A stretch of DNA of 64,000 nucleotides from Mixophyes australis (GCA_036250195.1 JAVHZZ010000003.1:341911875-341975874); one strand, 5' to 3'. Numbered from the stretch's first letter, positions 1-11,085 are shown. Translations and numbers: made by a program. The notes: generated by a model not told the origin, from the letters alone.

Positions 1-147
1 ATCTTCTTTATGAGATCTTCGCCTATTATAGTCCCATTTTCAAGGAATGCAATATTTTCTAAAAGTATGTCTTTTGGTTACTGTAATGCCTCCAGTTAAT
101 GAGAATCTTTCTTGTTTGCTATCAGCAGAAACTATGTGACACACTGC
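1..147. other. unannotated AT-rich sequence
   Basis: I see no gene, RNA or repeat signature here. Confidence 0.4.
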
Positions 148-323
148 GGGGTATATTTACTAAACGGCAGGTTTGAAAAAGTGGAGATGTTGCCTATAGC
201 AACCAATCATATTCTAGCTATCATTTATTTAGTGCATTCTACAAAATGAAAGCTAGAATCTGATTAGTTGCTATTGGCAACATCTCCATTTCTTCAAACC
301 CGCAGTTTAGTAAATCTAGCCCT
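148..323 (+). mobile_element. foldback MITE, copy 1 (PIF/Harbinger-like)
   Basis: The two halves are near-complementary, so the element folds into one long hairpin. It begins GGGGTATATTTAC and ends GTAAATCTAGCCC. Each arm carries a GTTGCCTATAGCAACCAATC-type block that includes a CCAAT motif. The asymmetric loop (TCATTTATTTAGTGCATT) has the same orientation as the copy at 12583. There is no coding capacity. The family call rests on the GGG start and the TAA duplications seen around other copies. No clean duplication is visible around this copy. Confidence 0.8.
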
Positions 324-1096
324 AAGCAGACAAGTAAAGTTTCCAATTATCATTCCTTGGCTAAGTCCTTTGTTACCTCTCAGTGTCTATGCCCTATTGA
401 GGCTAAAACATTATTTTTAAACTACATTGTAAGTGGTCACTGCTTACAGCATGTGATGAATCCCTATCTTCTGGTTGGTGCCTTATTAATATATATCTTT
501 TCTTGCAATTTTATCTAGATTTATCTAGTTTTTAAAAGTAGAATGTCCAGTTAATGTATAGTTTCATCTATTCAGCATGACCTCGTCAAATTGCTTATTT
601 CCAGATATTACCAATCAACCAAAAGGAAAAAACATTAAGATTGTTGGAAACTAAATAAACTCATATGACTATGGAAAATTCAGTGAATATATATCATTTC
701 TACTTTATAAAACTGAATTACTACTTTGTGAGTATTTTAATTAACAATCATATTCTACAGACTTAAGCTTCAAGCTATCTTAAATAAGTTTTAGAAAGAA
801 AATGACAGAATTTTTAGTTTCATTAATCAAAAACAATTTTATTTCAGAATCAAACACCTAGTACAACAAGTACCACATGGTAATATACACTTTTCTATAT
901 CCAATTAAATCAGCTTCATGTGTGGTACTGTATATAGTACTTGGGGCTGATGCAGATTGGTTGCTAAATTGGTGTAAATTATTCTTTAAAAAAAGCACAT
1001 GCAAAAATTGTTTCTTTCTGTCCATAGACAGAGTCGTACACATACTGAGATGTGTCAGGCTCCACATTGGTAGCATTTGTGCCTTGTTCATGCCAA
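324..1096. other. no recognisable feature
   Basis: AT-rich sequence with no supported gene. Short open frames near 858-1091 lack any recognisable domain or coding signature. Confidence 0.4.
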
Positions 1097-1104
1097 GTCA
1101 TAAT

Positions 1105-1388
1105 CATACTTGCCTACTTTCGGCAAGTGTAGTCCGGGAGAGGGGTCTGACTAGAGGACGGGAGGGGGCGGGGCGCGGCCAAACGCGTCATTTTGTCCCC
1201 GTCCACCGCGTCGGAAACGTCATTTTGTCACGTGGGGCGGGGCCAAAATGACGCGATTCACCGCAAATCGCGTCGTTTAGGCTAGGCAGTTGCGGGATGC
1301 GGGAGACTTGCCTGCTCTCCCGGGAGTCTGTGAGACTGACCCGAATTTCGGGAGTCTCCTGTACATTCCGGGAGAGTTGGCAAGTATG
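1105..1388. mobile_element. hAT-type MITE with intact 8-bp target duplication
   Basis: This GC-rich 284-bp block interrupts AT-rich DNA. It starts CATACTTGCC and ends with the exact complement GGCAAGTATG. It is flanked on both sides by GTCATAAT (1097-1104 and 1389-1396). An 8-bp duplication is the hallmark of hAT transposition. Inner sequence repeats CCCGGGAGTC/GACTCCCGG-like motifs and several CpG-rich stretches related to AAATGACGCG. There is no transposase, so it is non-autonomous. A decayed relative lies at about 24520-24699. Confidence 0.88.
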
Positions 1389-1396
1389 GTCATAAT

Positions 1397-1640
1397 AATC
1401 AGTATGTATTTGAACCTACCTTCTAGCAGATGTGCAAAAGATATGCCTACTAACAGATGTATACCGTCAGTCTGTGTTTGCACGCCCCCTTCCTTACACC
1501 ATTATACCCCTTCAGTTATAAGGAGGTGCAAGTGCTACATATGCTCAAGTCTGCGTAAGAGCGTATGTGTCCGTTTTCTTTGTGAGCATGTGCAGAGCAA
1601 ACTGCTCTCTGCTGGACCCCCTCGAGAGTAAAAAATGTAT
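1397..1640. other. no recognisable feature
   Basis: Mixed-composition DNA with a GTGCAAGTGCTACATATGC-type stretch that could be an old dispersed repeat. No coding signal. Confidence 0.3.
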
Positions 1641-1978
1641 CACTGAACTTCATTGTATCAAGTGAGGTTCTTTGTGGTTAGACCCCACATGGGATCAAGC
1701 CGCAGCTAACCAATCAGAGCGATATTTTCATGTGAAGACGCTCTGGATTGGTCAGTTAATGACAGAGCTCCCAATCCGTCATTCGTGACAGGGATCCACC
1801 AGGAGGGAGTACGCTGCGTCTATGTGTTTATTTTATTATTCCTTATGGATTAAAAGTAACAAGAAAGAAGAGGATTACAGCAGATTGGGAGGAGTCTTTA
1901 TTTAAATAAAGTATTTTATTAGTGTCTGTGTTTATTTTTTTAAACAGAATTTTTTGATGTGGCACTATATGTCTGAAC
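1641..1978 (+). repeat. older dispersed repeat, 5' part (split by hAT insertion)
   Basis: This segment aligns in order with 44180-44470. Shared landmarks are a TAGACCCCACATGGGATC-like block, an AACCAATCAGAGC-like block, an A/T-rich AGTCTTTATTTAAATAAAGT stretch and GTGGCACTA. The alignment stops at 1979 and resumes at 4104, showing that the intervening DNA inserted into an existing repeat. No reading frame is apparent. Confidence 0.65.
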
Positions 1979-2272
1979 TAGAAATGCTCACTGACCCCGT
2001 GTTTTGGTTTTGGTTTTGGATCTGGATTACCGTCGTGTTTTGGTTTTGGTTTTGCCAATTTTGTTTAAAAATCAATGTTTTTGGGCATAAAATAACCTAA
2101 TTTAGTGCTCCACCTGTTTCTTGGATAAGTAAGGTAATTCTAAAGATAATAAATTAGGAAGAAAACAGTTTAATCCCTTGTAGGCCGTCCTTAATTCTGC
2201 ACACAAACCTGTTTGTCTTCCCCTTCATCTTAGTCTATTGGCAATGCAGCCATCGTCTTTGGGTGTATATTA

Positions 2273-2700
2273 CACCCTCCACTTGTAGTTGAATAGAAAA
2301 AAAGCAGCCTGCATAGACTGTAGAATTAGAAATTAAAAATAAATGGACCAAGGTAGTTTGGTGGCTATCTATGCCCCCCCTCACCCTCCACTTGTAGTTG
2401 AATAGAAAAAAAAGCAGCCTGCATAGACTGTAGAATTACAAAGTAAAAATAAATGGACCAAGGTAGTTTGGTGGCTATCTATGGCCCAGCCCCGTCCTCC
2501 ACTTGTAGTTCAATAGAAAAAAAGCAGCCTGCATAGACTGTAGAATTAGAAAGTAAAAATAAATGGACCAAGGTAGTTTGGTATCTGTCTGCATCAGACC
2601 CCCTCTTCACTAGGAGTAAAATAGAAAACTATTCAGCCGTTATAGAGTCTAGAATATAAATAGAAATTGAGAAAGGCAATTTGGTATCTGTCTGCATCAT
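2273..2700. repeat. tandem repeat, ~110-bp unit, ~3.9 copies
   Basis: Units begin near 2275, 2384, 2494 and 2602. Each has CCTCCACTTGTAGTTGAATAG, an A-run, GCAGCCTGCATAGACTG and CCAAGGTAGTTTGGT. The last unit is the most diverged. The array lies inside the hAT-like element. Confidence 0.85.
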
Positions 2701-2904
2701 AATCATCAACATCAAAATCTCCCCCTCATCCTCTTCTAATTCCAAAGTGTCATCCTCACTTGGTGTATCACCGGCTACACTAGGGCTGTTCAGGCACACA
2801 TCAGCAGAACTGCTGAAAGGGCCCTTCTTTATGGGTACATTATAAGAATGCTCACGATTAGACATACCACTGGTGGATGGACTCTCCACAGGTATTGGTG
2901 TCAT
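2629..2904 (-). pseudogene. broken coding remnant within hAT-like element, part 2
   Basis: A 91-residue frame is open on the minus strand. It is rich in Ser/Pro and has an acidic run around residues 50-62 (EDDTLELEEDEGE), then runs into the tandem array. It could be the continuation of the Lys-rich frame at 3035-3298, separated by a frame break and about 130 bp. No zinc finger, DDE or hAT dimerisation motif is visible. I do not recognise the protein. It may be a captured or degenerate N-terminal transposon protein. Confidence 0.35.
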
Positions 2905-3034
2905 TTCTGATGCAGAGCAAACATTATCCTCTAATGCCTTAGCAACTCGGCTTTGACGCGTAACAGTAGTTGTGCACCACTTGTAGGCTCGGTAACATTT
3001 TTTGATCTGCCACTAATAGACAAAGGTGAAGGCC

Positions 3035-3298
3035 TCATTCTCTCTTTGCCACTGCGTGTGTAGAATGGCATGTTGGTAATTTTTTTTTTTTATCGGCACT
3101 TAACTTTTCTTCAGTTACACTTCTTTTTCGCTTCAACACGGTAAATTTTTTTTGGGTGTGTGTTTTTTTTACTGATTTCAAAAGACTGTGTAGTTTGACA
3201 TCGCCTTTCCCAGATGACGTACTGGGAACACTACCATCAGGACTGGTGACAGAACCTGGTGGCTGATTCTGCTCATATGTGGACTGCTTTGAATCCAT
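3035..3298 (-). pseudogene. broken coding remnant within hAT-like element, part 1
   Basis: An 87-residue minus-strand frame starts with an ATG at 3298. It has a Ser/Pro/Gly-rich N-terminus, then a strongly basic part (KSVKKTHTQKKF, KRKRS, DKKKK) resembling a nuclear-localisation or nucleic-acid-binding stretch. It ends at a stop next to further open sequence in another frame. No catalytic motif is seen. It may be the first portion of a transposon-encoded protein, but that is inference. Confidence 0.35.
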
Positions 3299-3299
3299 T

Positions 3300-3720
3300 A
3301 TGAGCCCAAAGCACTTGTAGTACTACAAATTGTTTTAGATACTGCTGACAAATATGACTTTTGACAGCCAGAAAAATTAATGCAAAAGAATGGGGGACAC
3401 CCCAAAATCACTTGGGAGTGCTAAATATTATTTTTTGAGACTGCTGACAAACAGGACTTTTGACAGCCAGAAATATTAATACAAAAGAATGGGGGACACC
3501 CCAAAAGCACTTGGGAGTGCTAAATATTATTTTTTTTAGACTGCTGACAAAAAGGACTTTTGACAGCCAGAAATATTAATGCAAAAAAATGGGGGACACC
3601 CCAAAAGCACTTGGAGTGCAAAAAATTAACCAGCTAGTGCTGTTAGATAAGACTTTCAGCACCAGAAAAATTGTTGTTTTACACTGGGGGATATGGCACT
3701 TGTAGTGCCAAATATTGAAA
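3300..3720. repeat. tandem repeat, ~99-bp unit, ~4 copies
   Basis: Units start near 3306, 3404, 3502 and 3602, with a truncated, diverged unit to 3720. Each carries AGCACTTGGGAGTGC, GACTGCTGACAAA, CTTTTGACAGCCAGAAA and GGGGGACACCCC. The last is a short palindrome. The array lies inside the hAT-like element. Confidence 0.85.
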
Positions 3721-3755
3721 AAAAAAGACTCCTCTATCCTCCTCTCTTCTCTATC

Positions 3756-3820
3756 AATTGTTATCAGAATTGTAATCAGAATTGTAATCAGAATTGTTAT
3801 CAGAATTGTTATCAGAATTG
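3756..3820. repeat. 12-bp tandem repeat, about 5 copies
   Basis: ATCAGAATTGTT/ATCAGAATTGTA alternate five times inside the hAT-like element. Confidence 0.9.
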
Positions 3821-4103
3821 GATGAAGAATAAGGTATATTCTCTGTCCCTGCTCTAATCAGCCTGTGACTACACCCTGCTCTGTCCCTCTGTCAAATGGT
3901 GATGGATTGCTGTGGAGGCAGGTATTTAAAATTTTCAATTATCGCGAGAACCGAGCCCCGAGATTCGACGACGTCACAATGAAGTTTTGCCTCGATTTAG
4001 AATCTGTGCGGGCGGGAGAGTACTGAGCCTGCTCGGCTCGGTACTCGGATAGGCAAAGTTCGGGCGGGTTCGCTTCTCGGGGAACCGAGCCCGCCCATCT
4101 CTA

Positions 4104-4330
4104 GTCTGAACAGACCTTGGATCTCATGTCAGGGCATGCTGGAACTTGTATTTTGTCAAGCCCCAACATATTCTGATAGCCATGGGTATTCTGGCACTTG
4201 TAGTTCTACAGGGATCAGTATTGCCAGATACAAAAATGCTGATTTCTATCTTTTAGCACTTTATTACCCCATCAACCACCAGGTCCAGGTGTTGGTGATG
4301 ACTTTCAAAGGGAGGGGGGGGGCACACCTT
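4104..4330 (+). repeat. older dispersed repeat, 3' part
   Basis: Continuation of the 1641-1978 repeat after the hAT insertion. It contains GGCATGCTGGAACTTGTA, GGCACTTGTAGTTCTACA and a terminal TATTGCCAGATA. It matches 44470-44610 in the same order. Confidence 0.65.
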
Positions 4331-4841
4331 ATTGTTTATTTATATTTATTTCAACTTCTCTTTAACAGCAGAACACCACTCTGCCTTATCAAGTTTAGAA
4401 GAAGAATTGGTTTTGATGCACTCTAAAAGTATCTTTAGGTGGACATAGTTACCTGTTTATTTTGAATTGCATGTGTCGTAAGATTTGTTGGCTGACTTAC
4501 CTACAGTTAAGTGGATGCTCATAGCGGAGGAGGTGATGGTCAGGCTGGGCCGTCACTCTTACCGTCACTTCTTGTGCTTGAGCCTGTGAATAACAATATT
4601 AGAAAATAAATTATTTAAACAGGAGGGTAGGTTGTAATTTACTATCCCGTGTGCTTGGATGGCTGTTACAGGTTGCTTCCAAATCAGAGGATAGAGTCAC
4701 ATCTGCGGTGATTCATAATTTTCTTTGTTAATGACATGACTGCAGACAAGATGACATCTCCTGCTTTGGTGTCTCACTTCATAAACACACAATATAGGTT
4801 ACAATGCCACCTCTGCCTGAGGAGGATGAAGATTAGGTTGG
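4331..4841. other. no recognisable feature
   Basis: AT-rich sequence without a supported gene or a repeat I can name. Confidence 0.35.
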
Positions 4842-4849
4842 ACCCTGGG

Positions 4850-5128
4850 CAGGCGCGGGCTGGGAGAGCTCGGCCCGGGGGGCACACAGGCGGCCGCATC
4901 ACGTGACACGCGGTGCGGCCGCGTCATTGATGACACTGCCGCATCGCGTGTCACGTGATGCAGCCGTCTGCGTGCTGGACGCGGTCGCATTGCGTGTTTT
5001 GCGATGCGGCCGCGGATATTGTTATCCAAATTTGGCTTCCGGGGGAGTTGGGGCCGGCCCAAACAGGGGTCGGACTGAGCGGCCCGGGGGGCCGATGCCC
5101 CCCTGCCCCCCGGCACAGCCCGCCCCTG
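4850..5128. mobile_element. CpG-rich hAT MITE with 8-bp duplication
   Basis: This 279-bp element starts CAGGCGCGGGCTG and ends CAGCCCGCCCCTG, matching the CAGGG...CCCTG form of many hAT ends. It is flanked by ACCCTGGG at 4842-4849 and 5129-5136. Inside are several palindromic CACGTGA and GCGGCCGC blocks, including repeated GATGCGGCCGC. Open frames crossing it are by-products of high GC content. There is no transposase. Confidence 0.85.
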
Positions 5129-5136
5129 ACCCTGGG

Positions 5137-5919
5137 CATTAATCATGATATAAAAATTACCAATTTGCAAAGAGAGAGGAACTTTAGTTCAAAAGTAAAA
5201 ACAGAATTGAACTTATGCAACTCACTGATACATTATGTATACTTATTGGGAGCATTTATGAAAACGGGTGCACAGGTATCTGAGCAAAAAAACTGTTGTA
5301 ACCCACGAAAATTGTTCACCATTTATTCAAATTGGCAAGTTGCATAGTACAATTTGTCTTATGCGGTATAATGAATGCGATACTAACTATTCTTATTAAT
5401 ATATATTGAAAATAAATATTTTAATTGCAAAAAAATTACTTTATAACCAAGTTCAGTGAACGTATCATAATGGAAATTGTCGTGCACATAAGTCTATCTC
5501 GCAGCAAAGTATCCTTGGCAACTATGATAGCTCGCCAGTCACCAGGCATTGGATTGATTAATTATTTATTGCAATATTCAAAATCATGATGATTGATGAC
5601 AGTAGTGTTATTGGACTTGGCTTGGCTGATAAATGGTGAGATTGTAAGCTCTGCTGAACACTATCATCATTCGTCTGGGTAAACTGACAGTCTAGCTGCT
5701 TAGTTCCACTGCAGAATCTATTAACATTAAGTTGTTTTTAACTTTTCTTTTTAGTTCCATTATTTATGGTCCTCTCATAAATTGCACAACAGTACTCCTG
5801 ACACTAAGCTTGAATTAGGATAACAATTACAGCCCCCCCTCAAATTTTACTACCGCTTCCTTACTTGCCAATATTTTAAAAGAACATCCAGGGGCTCTTT
5901 ACTGTTGGACAGTAATCAT
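5137..5919. other. no recognisable feature
   Basis: Ordinary AT-rich DNA. No coding, RNA or repeat signature was identified. Confidence 0.35.
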
Positions 5920-6092
5920 TATTATTATTATTGATTTGTAAGGCGCAATAGTGCTCTGCACCTCCAGACAGTTAAGAAAACAGGACATGCATAAAACAGG
6001 GACATACAAGGTAGGTAAAATATATGCAGACATGAAAGCAAAGAGTAGGGCAGGCCCTGCTCGTGAAACAGCTTACATTCTAATTGACATGT
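5920..6092 (-). repeat. LINE/SINE 3'-tail fragment with (AAT)n
   Basis: Read on the minus strand it has AGAATGTAAGCTGTTTCACG, a GCAGGGCCTGCCC block, then GCAGAGCACTATTGCGCC and a terminal AAT run. The same architecture (TGTAAGCT, GCAGGG, AGCGCTAT, trinucleotide tail) ends the SINEs and the LINE fragment in this window. Confidence 0.6.
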
Positions 6093-7228
6093 GCGTTTAT
6101 ACGTGTTGCTTGGAAACCACGCTCACTGCACATAATATAAAATAAACCAGAGGTGGAGTAAAAAATGTTGTCTCTAGTATCTAGTCAAATCTAATAAAAT
6201 TTAAAATGCCACAGATACATCTGTAGCCAGCAGGAAACTGATATAACCACTAAGCATGCTCATAATACAATTATATTATGCTATATACACACATAGGAGT
6301 CTGCACCTCTCACTATAATAATTTCCAGTATAAAAACTCTTAGTGGGATTGTGAGTGAGTGGCAGGACTGGAGGATTTTGAAATAACCTCTCTAAAGCCT
6401 GTGTGGTGTTCAAATGGGTTAGGATGGGAGTATATTTGTCAGGAGCTGTCGCGCAGGTCACTCTTGCGGTGCTCTTATAGCGGTGATGGGCAACCTGACA
6501 ATTTATAAATTAGATACACTCGTACAAGATATGCATTAACTGGTTTGCCTCTTTCCTTTTGTTTCTTCTATGCTATCATGCACCCAATGGTAGAACTCCC
6601 ATTACTGCAGGGTTTGGGCCCTATGAGGTCTGATAGATCACCCTTATGAGGACCACACTCTGCACATACACCAATCCGCTGCATGCTTATAAGGGGCCCC
6701 CACTCTACTCTTCCATTAACAAAGCAGGAGTCTGGGAGTCTGGAGAGTCTTTGCTGGCCCTTCCCCAAAGGTTTTCTATGGGGCCTGTTGATACAGCGTT
6801 CTATCCCTACATGCACCTATGGTTTTATAATGGTATTTATAATATTATATTATTTTTTCTATTGGATTGCACAGGCTTACCTTTGATTTTTTTTTATTAT
6901 TTTTTTATTATCTGATTTTTATTTACATATGTCTTATATGTATACATTTTTGGGACTGCATTTCCACAAATGATATATTTTTTATGTTATTTACCTGTTT
7001 AGTTTTACCATAATAATACTGGTAGTATGTCACCAGCATCCCACAAAAGTGTTGCTTGTTTAAAGTGCTATTGTGGGTATTCACAATGGAGACTTACAGG
7101 CCTTGTTTCAATCTCCCAAAGACCAATCGAATTCATAATACAAATCCCCCAAAAATGTGACAAACTTCACTTAAGCGTTGTTTGCGTAGATGTAAGTCGA
7201 ACATATGAAATTATGAAGTGGCTACCTT
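6093..7228. other. no recognisable feature
   Basis: AT-rich sequence with short T-rich runs near 6880-6920. Open frames here are short and have no recognisable motif. Confidence 0.35.
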
Positions 7229-7365
7229 ATTTTGGTAGATAAGATCAATCAAAATTCTAGCTGTCATTTTGTAGACTGCACTAAATTAATGAAAGCTACA
7301 ATCTGATTGGTTGCTAATGTCAACATCTCCACTTTTTCAAACCCTCAGATTAGTAAATATACCCC
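7229..7365 (-). mobile_element. foldback MITE, truncated copy
   Basis: It retains the loop and one arm of the family at 148-323 and 12583-12757: CTAGCTGTCATTTTGTAGAC, CTGATTGGTTGCTA and the terminus TAGTAAATATACCCC. The first arm is reduced to AAAATTCTAGCTG. Loop orientation is opposite to copy 1. Confidence 0.75.
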
Positions 7366-8600
7366 TAGTCTGCAGATACAGATGAGACAAGCAATGAAAT
7401 CCAAACATTATGTAAAAAGCCAGTCCCCAATAAAAGTAAAAAATTGAGAGAAAAAAAAGACGAAGCACAAACAATTTTCAAAAAAGGTTTATTCAAAGAA
7501 AAAATTCAACCAAAATCACCCTTTCTAACTTTAATAAATAAAATCCATTGTAGGTCAACGGGAAAATAAAAATGTATTTTCTTCCTTCTTCTTCTTCTCC
7601 TTCTTCTCCTTCTCCAGTCACAGATGACCAGTGTGGGAAAATTCTTGTGATTGGTTGCTGGTGAAGAGGAATCGTGGTTAGACCCTTTATAGTCATTTCA
7701 CACTGCTCAATGTTTGTGTGCAGGCAGGTCATTTTTGTATTGTGAGTTTTCTGTGTTTGCTTCCATAAGGACTATGAGAAATCAAGAAAGAAAAAAAAAG
7801 TAAGATTTTATTTGCTATTTTATTATATTGCTATTTGAACTATGATAGACAGTGAGAAGGAAAAATGCATTTTATTAGATTATATACAGTGGTGAGCAAA
7901 GGTTTTGGAGAGTATTTAATTAATTTAAACTGTACTTGAAAATTGTGCACGTTTATTTACTTGTTTTTTTGGCATAATTGCCAGTGGTCTCTTGGACCTT
8001 TGTTTATTACACTGCGACCACAGTGTGGCAGAAATTTCACTCCAGTGATTCCATCCTCGTTAATTATCCTATGACCCAATGTGCCTCATAAGTACACTAT
8101 TTTCATATTAGCAGGTGCAAGGTAATGTATGGCTAAAGTCATTTGCCCCCTAAGGGTGGGACAGGCCATCATGTAGACTATATACAATGATAGGGTTAAA
8201 ATTAACTAAGTATTTGTCCATTGAAAGGTGTTGGCCCTGATTGTTTTATTATTATTTTATGAGTAAAAGTATTACTCAGCACCTCTCTCTTCTGGCATTT
8301 TGAATGAAGGATTTCAAGGACCAAAAGCAGTAAATAGTAGAGGCTGCCTCACTCTCGATGAGCATGAAATCATTAAATCAGTCTTATTAGACCAAGCCAC
8401 ATGTGTTATGGTATCTGCAACTTACTTGGACTATTCTTACGCTCAATAACGGAACCAAATGGCTGGTAGCCAAATAAAAATGAGTGTCTGTGGCCTGAGA
8501 AGTGAGCTCTAGTTCTGAACACAAGTGAATCACCTGAGAGCAATCGCTAGTAGCTGGGAGGTAATTGAAACTGTAACTGTAGAATCTTTGACATTCGCAT
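7366..8600. other. mostly unannotated; CTT-rich tract near 7581-7615
   Basis: A short pyrimidine microsatellite (CTT/CTCC) lies at 7581-7615. Sequence around 7670-7840 weakly resembles the dispersed repeat at 1641-1900 (GTGGTTAGACCC, TCCATAAGGA, GTAAGATTTTATTTG), possibly a third decayed copy. No gene is supported. Confidence 0.35.
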
Positions 8601-8608
8601 TGTAAATG

Positions 8609-8870
8609 TCAAAGATTCTGTATACTGGAGTACCAAGAAGTGTTCAATGGTCGGGATTAATGTTGATGTCATGGATTTGGCATTCAGTGGATTCAGGAAG
8701 TTATGAAAAGCGGTGGGCAGGGTTAAAGTCAAAGATTGGATACACAGTGAAGCCAGAGAGTGATCAATATCCAGGGTCAGGTTTAATCCCGAAGGTTTGA
8801 ACCAAAAGAATGCCAGGGAGTGATCAGCAGCTGCAGTCAGGATTAAAGCCAAATAATCAGTACATCTATA
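8609..8870. repeat. 60-bp tandem repeat, ~4.4 units
   Basis: Units start at about 8609, 8669, 8729, 8790 and 8849, each with TCAAAGATT/TCATGGATT near the start and a GGGTTAAAG-like end. The period is a multiple of three, so a minus-strand frame stays open for 215 codons (8547-9194) and shows a 20-residue periodicity. That frame is an effect of the array and not evidence for a protein. Confidence 0.8.
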
Positions 8871-11085
8871 ATCTGTCTGGGGAGCAACAGAGTACAGTAC
8901 ATGTGTAATACCGTGGAACTTTGCATTGACGTTACCATGTGACATAATATGCATGCGTTGTATATTCTTGGCCAGAACTACAACTGGGAAATAAAACTCC
9001 CAACATGCTTTGAGGGAGGAGAGGAGGAAGGGAATGATATGAGCCTTACAGTTAGTGACTATGCAGAGCTCAAGTGTGGTCTGTTGCCAGTTGTTAGGAC
9101 GGAGTTCGTAAATGTGGTTGGGGAGAAAAGTACTGGAAGGAGGTGTCAGTGAGGAGATCATGATCATCATCAGATTAAGGGAAAATATAAGCATGAGATA
9201 AAGAACAACTACAAGAGCAGAAGAAAGCAGAGTAGAAACAAGGAATTATTATTGGACTTCAACTGTACATATTCTGTCGTTCAGTGTCAAGCATGACAGA
9301 AACAGGACTGAAGCCTAGATTGAAATCCAGAGTATCTAGCAATAGAGAGAAACTGGATGTGTTTGCAGGAGAGAACTACAGAATAGACAGACAGTTAAGT
9401 AAACATTACAAACCTTACACCTCAGACACGTATCACCTTTATTCCTGTATAGAACTACTTTTATATCGCTGAGTAACATTGTGTTATATGGAATAAATGC
9501 AAGAAAACTATCATTCAAGAGAGCTAATTTTTTTTTTTAAATCATCAATAAAATACTATAGTTACACAAAATACTTATTTTCACAAAGCATAAAGACATA
9601 ATGCAAGTACTGTGAGATATTAAACACATTAAATGACTGAAAGAGTTATAAGGAAATACTGAAGGTATCCATTTCCAATATCCATAATTATAATTCACTG
9701 TGAAAAGGCGCTACGTACATCAAGTGCACCAACTAAAGATAATATTGATAATAGTTTAATGAACTAATGTATATATTTGGTGTGTGGAGAGGAGACACGT
9801 CCGGGGACCATCCATTGATCTTTGAGTGGAGTATTTGATAAGTGTGTCACTACTCACAAAATATTATTTAAATGTATAAAAATGTAACTCAAATTCTGAT
9901 ATAAATAGTAGCACAATGCATTCAAAGAGGAGAATAAAGTAATGGGTAGAATAAATGCCTGGCTCTAGAAAACCAAAAAGTCATGAAAAAGAATAATAAT
10001 ACACTAAGCACTAAAGATAATCAGACAAGGTGATGGAAAACATGGCTAGTGAGTTGTGCAATTAGTACAATTGTGTAGTCCCCTATATCAAATTTTATAA
10101 AACTGCACAATATCTGACACACAATTTAATAAATACCAAGACCTTGCTCTGCTAGACCTCATAAAATTATACCCTCAAGATGAGGCAAGTTGAATATTTA
10201 TTTTTTATAACTACAGATGGAGCACAATCCTTTAAGACAAATTAAGACTCAGTGAAGCACTGAGTGTATAGGGGACACTTATTCACACATTGTCTCATGC
10301 ATTGTCATGACACATTTTTCTCAGCACTTCAAGTGTTGCTTCGAAGAGTTTATAATTCTTGTAGCAGAAAAATCTACAAAGGCATGAAAATAGAAGGCAT
10401 ATTGTGTATTATTGTGAGTGTACAATCTGCTTTGCAAAAATGATGTGGTCTGTCTGTGAAAAACCTTGATATACTGTCATATTCAAGTAACGCTTGACAT
10501 GCCTGTATGACCTATTTTACCAGTGGGACTAATACATTCAGCATGGAAGATGAATATATATGGACGGAGAGGACTTGTTCTAGAGGACATCTGCTCATCA
10601 GACTGGCCTTAATTTATACATGTACAAATTTGACTGGACTGTTTGGAGACATGTACACATGAGATCAGACTGGATGCGGACTTCAATGCATCGGATTTTG
10701 ATTTGATGTGGACGTCTTCCCACCAGACTTCACTGGATGTGGACTATAAATGTACAGTCGGGAATCAATGCCAGACCAGACAACCACTTATTTTAAATAT
10801 GTTCTGGCTTGTTGAAGGAATACAAGAGACCAATATGGCTGATAGCGGGATTCCCAGGACTAGACTGGAATGGTGATAGAGCAGAATAAGGGCACCTGCC
10901 AGAGAGAGATGCAGTAAACAAAGCTAGATGTCAGTACAGAATCGGTCAGAGACAATTCAGTAAACTTAGCCAAAGTTCAGGACATGCAGCGGTTCTAGAA
11001 ATAATCCAAGGGTCAGCTGCTAAGAAAATATATCATACATACAGAACAGGATCAGCAGCATGGAGAAAATGCTTTTGGCAGTGAG
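8871..11085. other. no confident feature; possible old LTR-like repeats
   Basis: Low-complexity purine-rich stretches (around 9000-9300 and 10850-11080) look like dispersed-repeat sequence, but I see no boundaries or coding domains. The rest, 9500-10600, is AT-rich and featureless. Confidence 0.3.

Larger units (their letters stand above)
1979..4103 (-). mobile_element. 2.1-kb hAT-like element with coding remnants
   Basis: The ends are TAGAAATG and CATCTCTA (complement TAGAGATG). The element is flanked by perfect 8-bp duplications GTCTGAAC at 1971-1978 and 4104-4111, so hAT-type insertion is well supported. Inside are a terminal TTTTGGTTTTGG-rich stretch, two tandem arrays (2273-2700 and 3300-3720), a 12-bp array, and two broken minus-strand frames. 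A GC-rich right end contains repeated CGAGCCCG/CGGGCTCG motifs. It lacks a recognisable hAT transposase core and is probably non-autonomous. Strand follows the coding remnants. Confidence 0.82.

Noticed and set aside
3300..3720. CRISPR-like array
   Set aside because: Units are contiguous ~99-bp tandem copies with no unique spacers, in a vertebrate-type repeat context.
4799..5347. overlapping frames in the CpG-rich block
   Set aside because: All lie in a hAT MITE whose GC content suppresses stops on both strands.
8547..9194. 215-codon minus-strand frame as a gene
   Set aside because: Explained by the 60-bp tandem array keeping frame.
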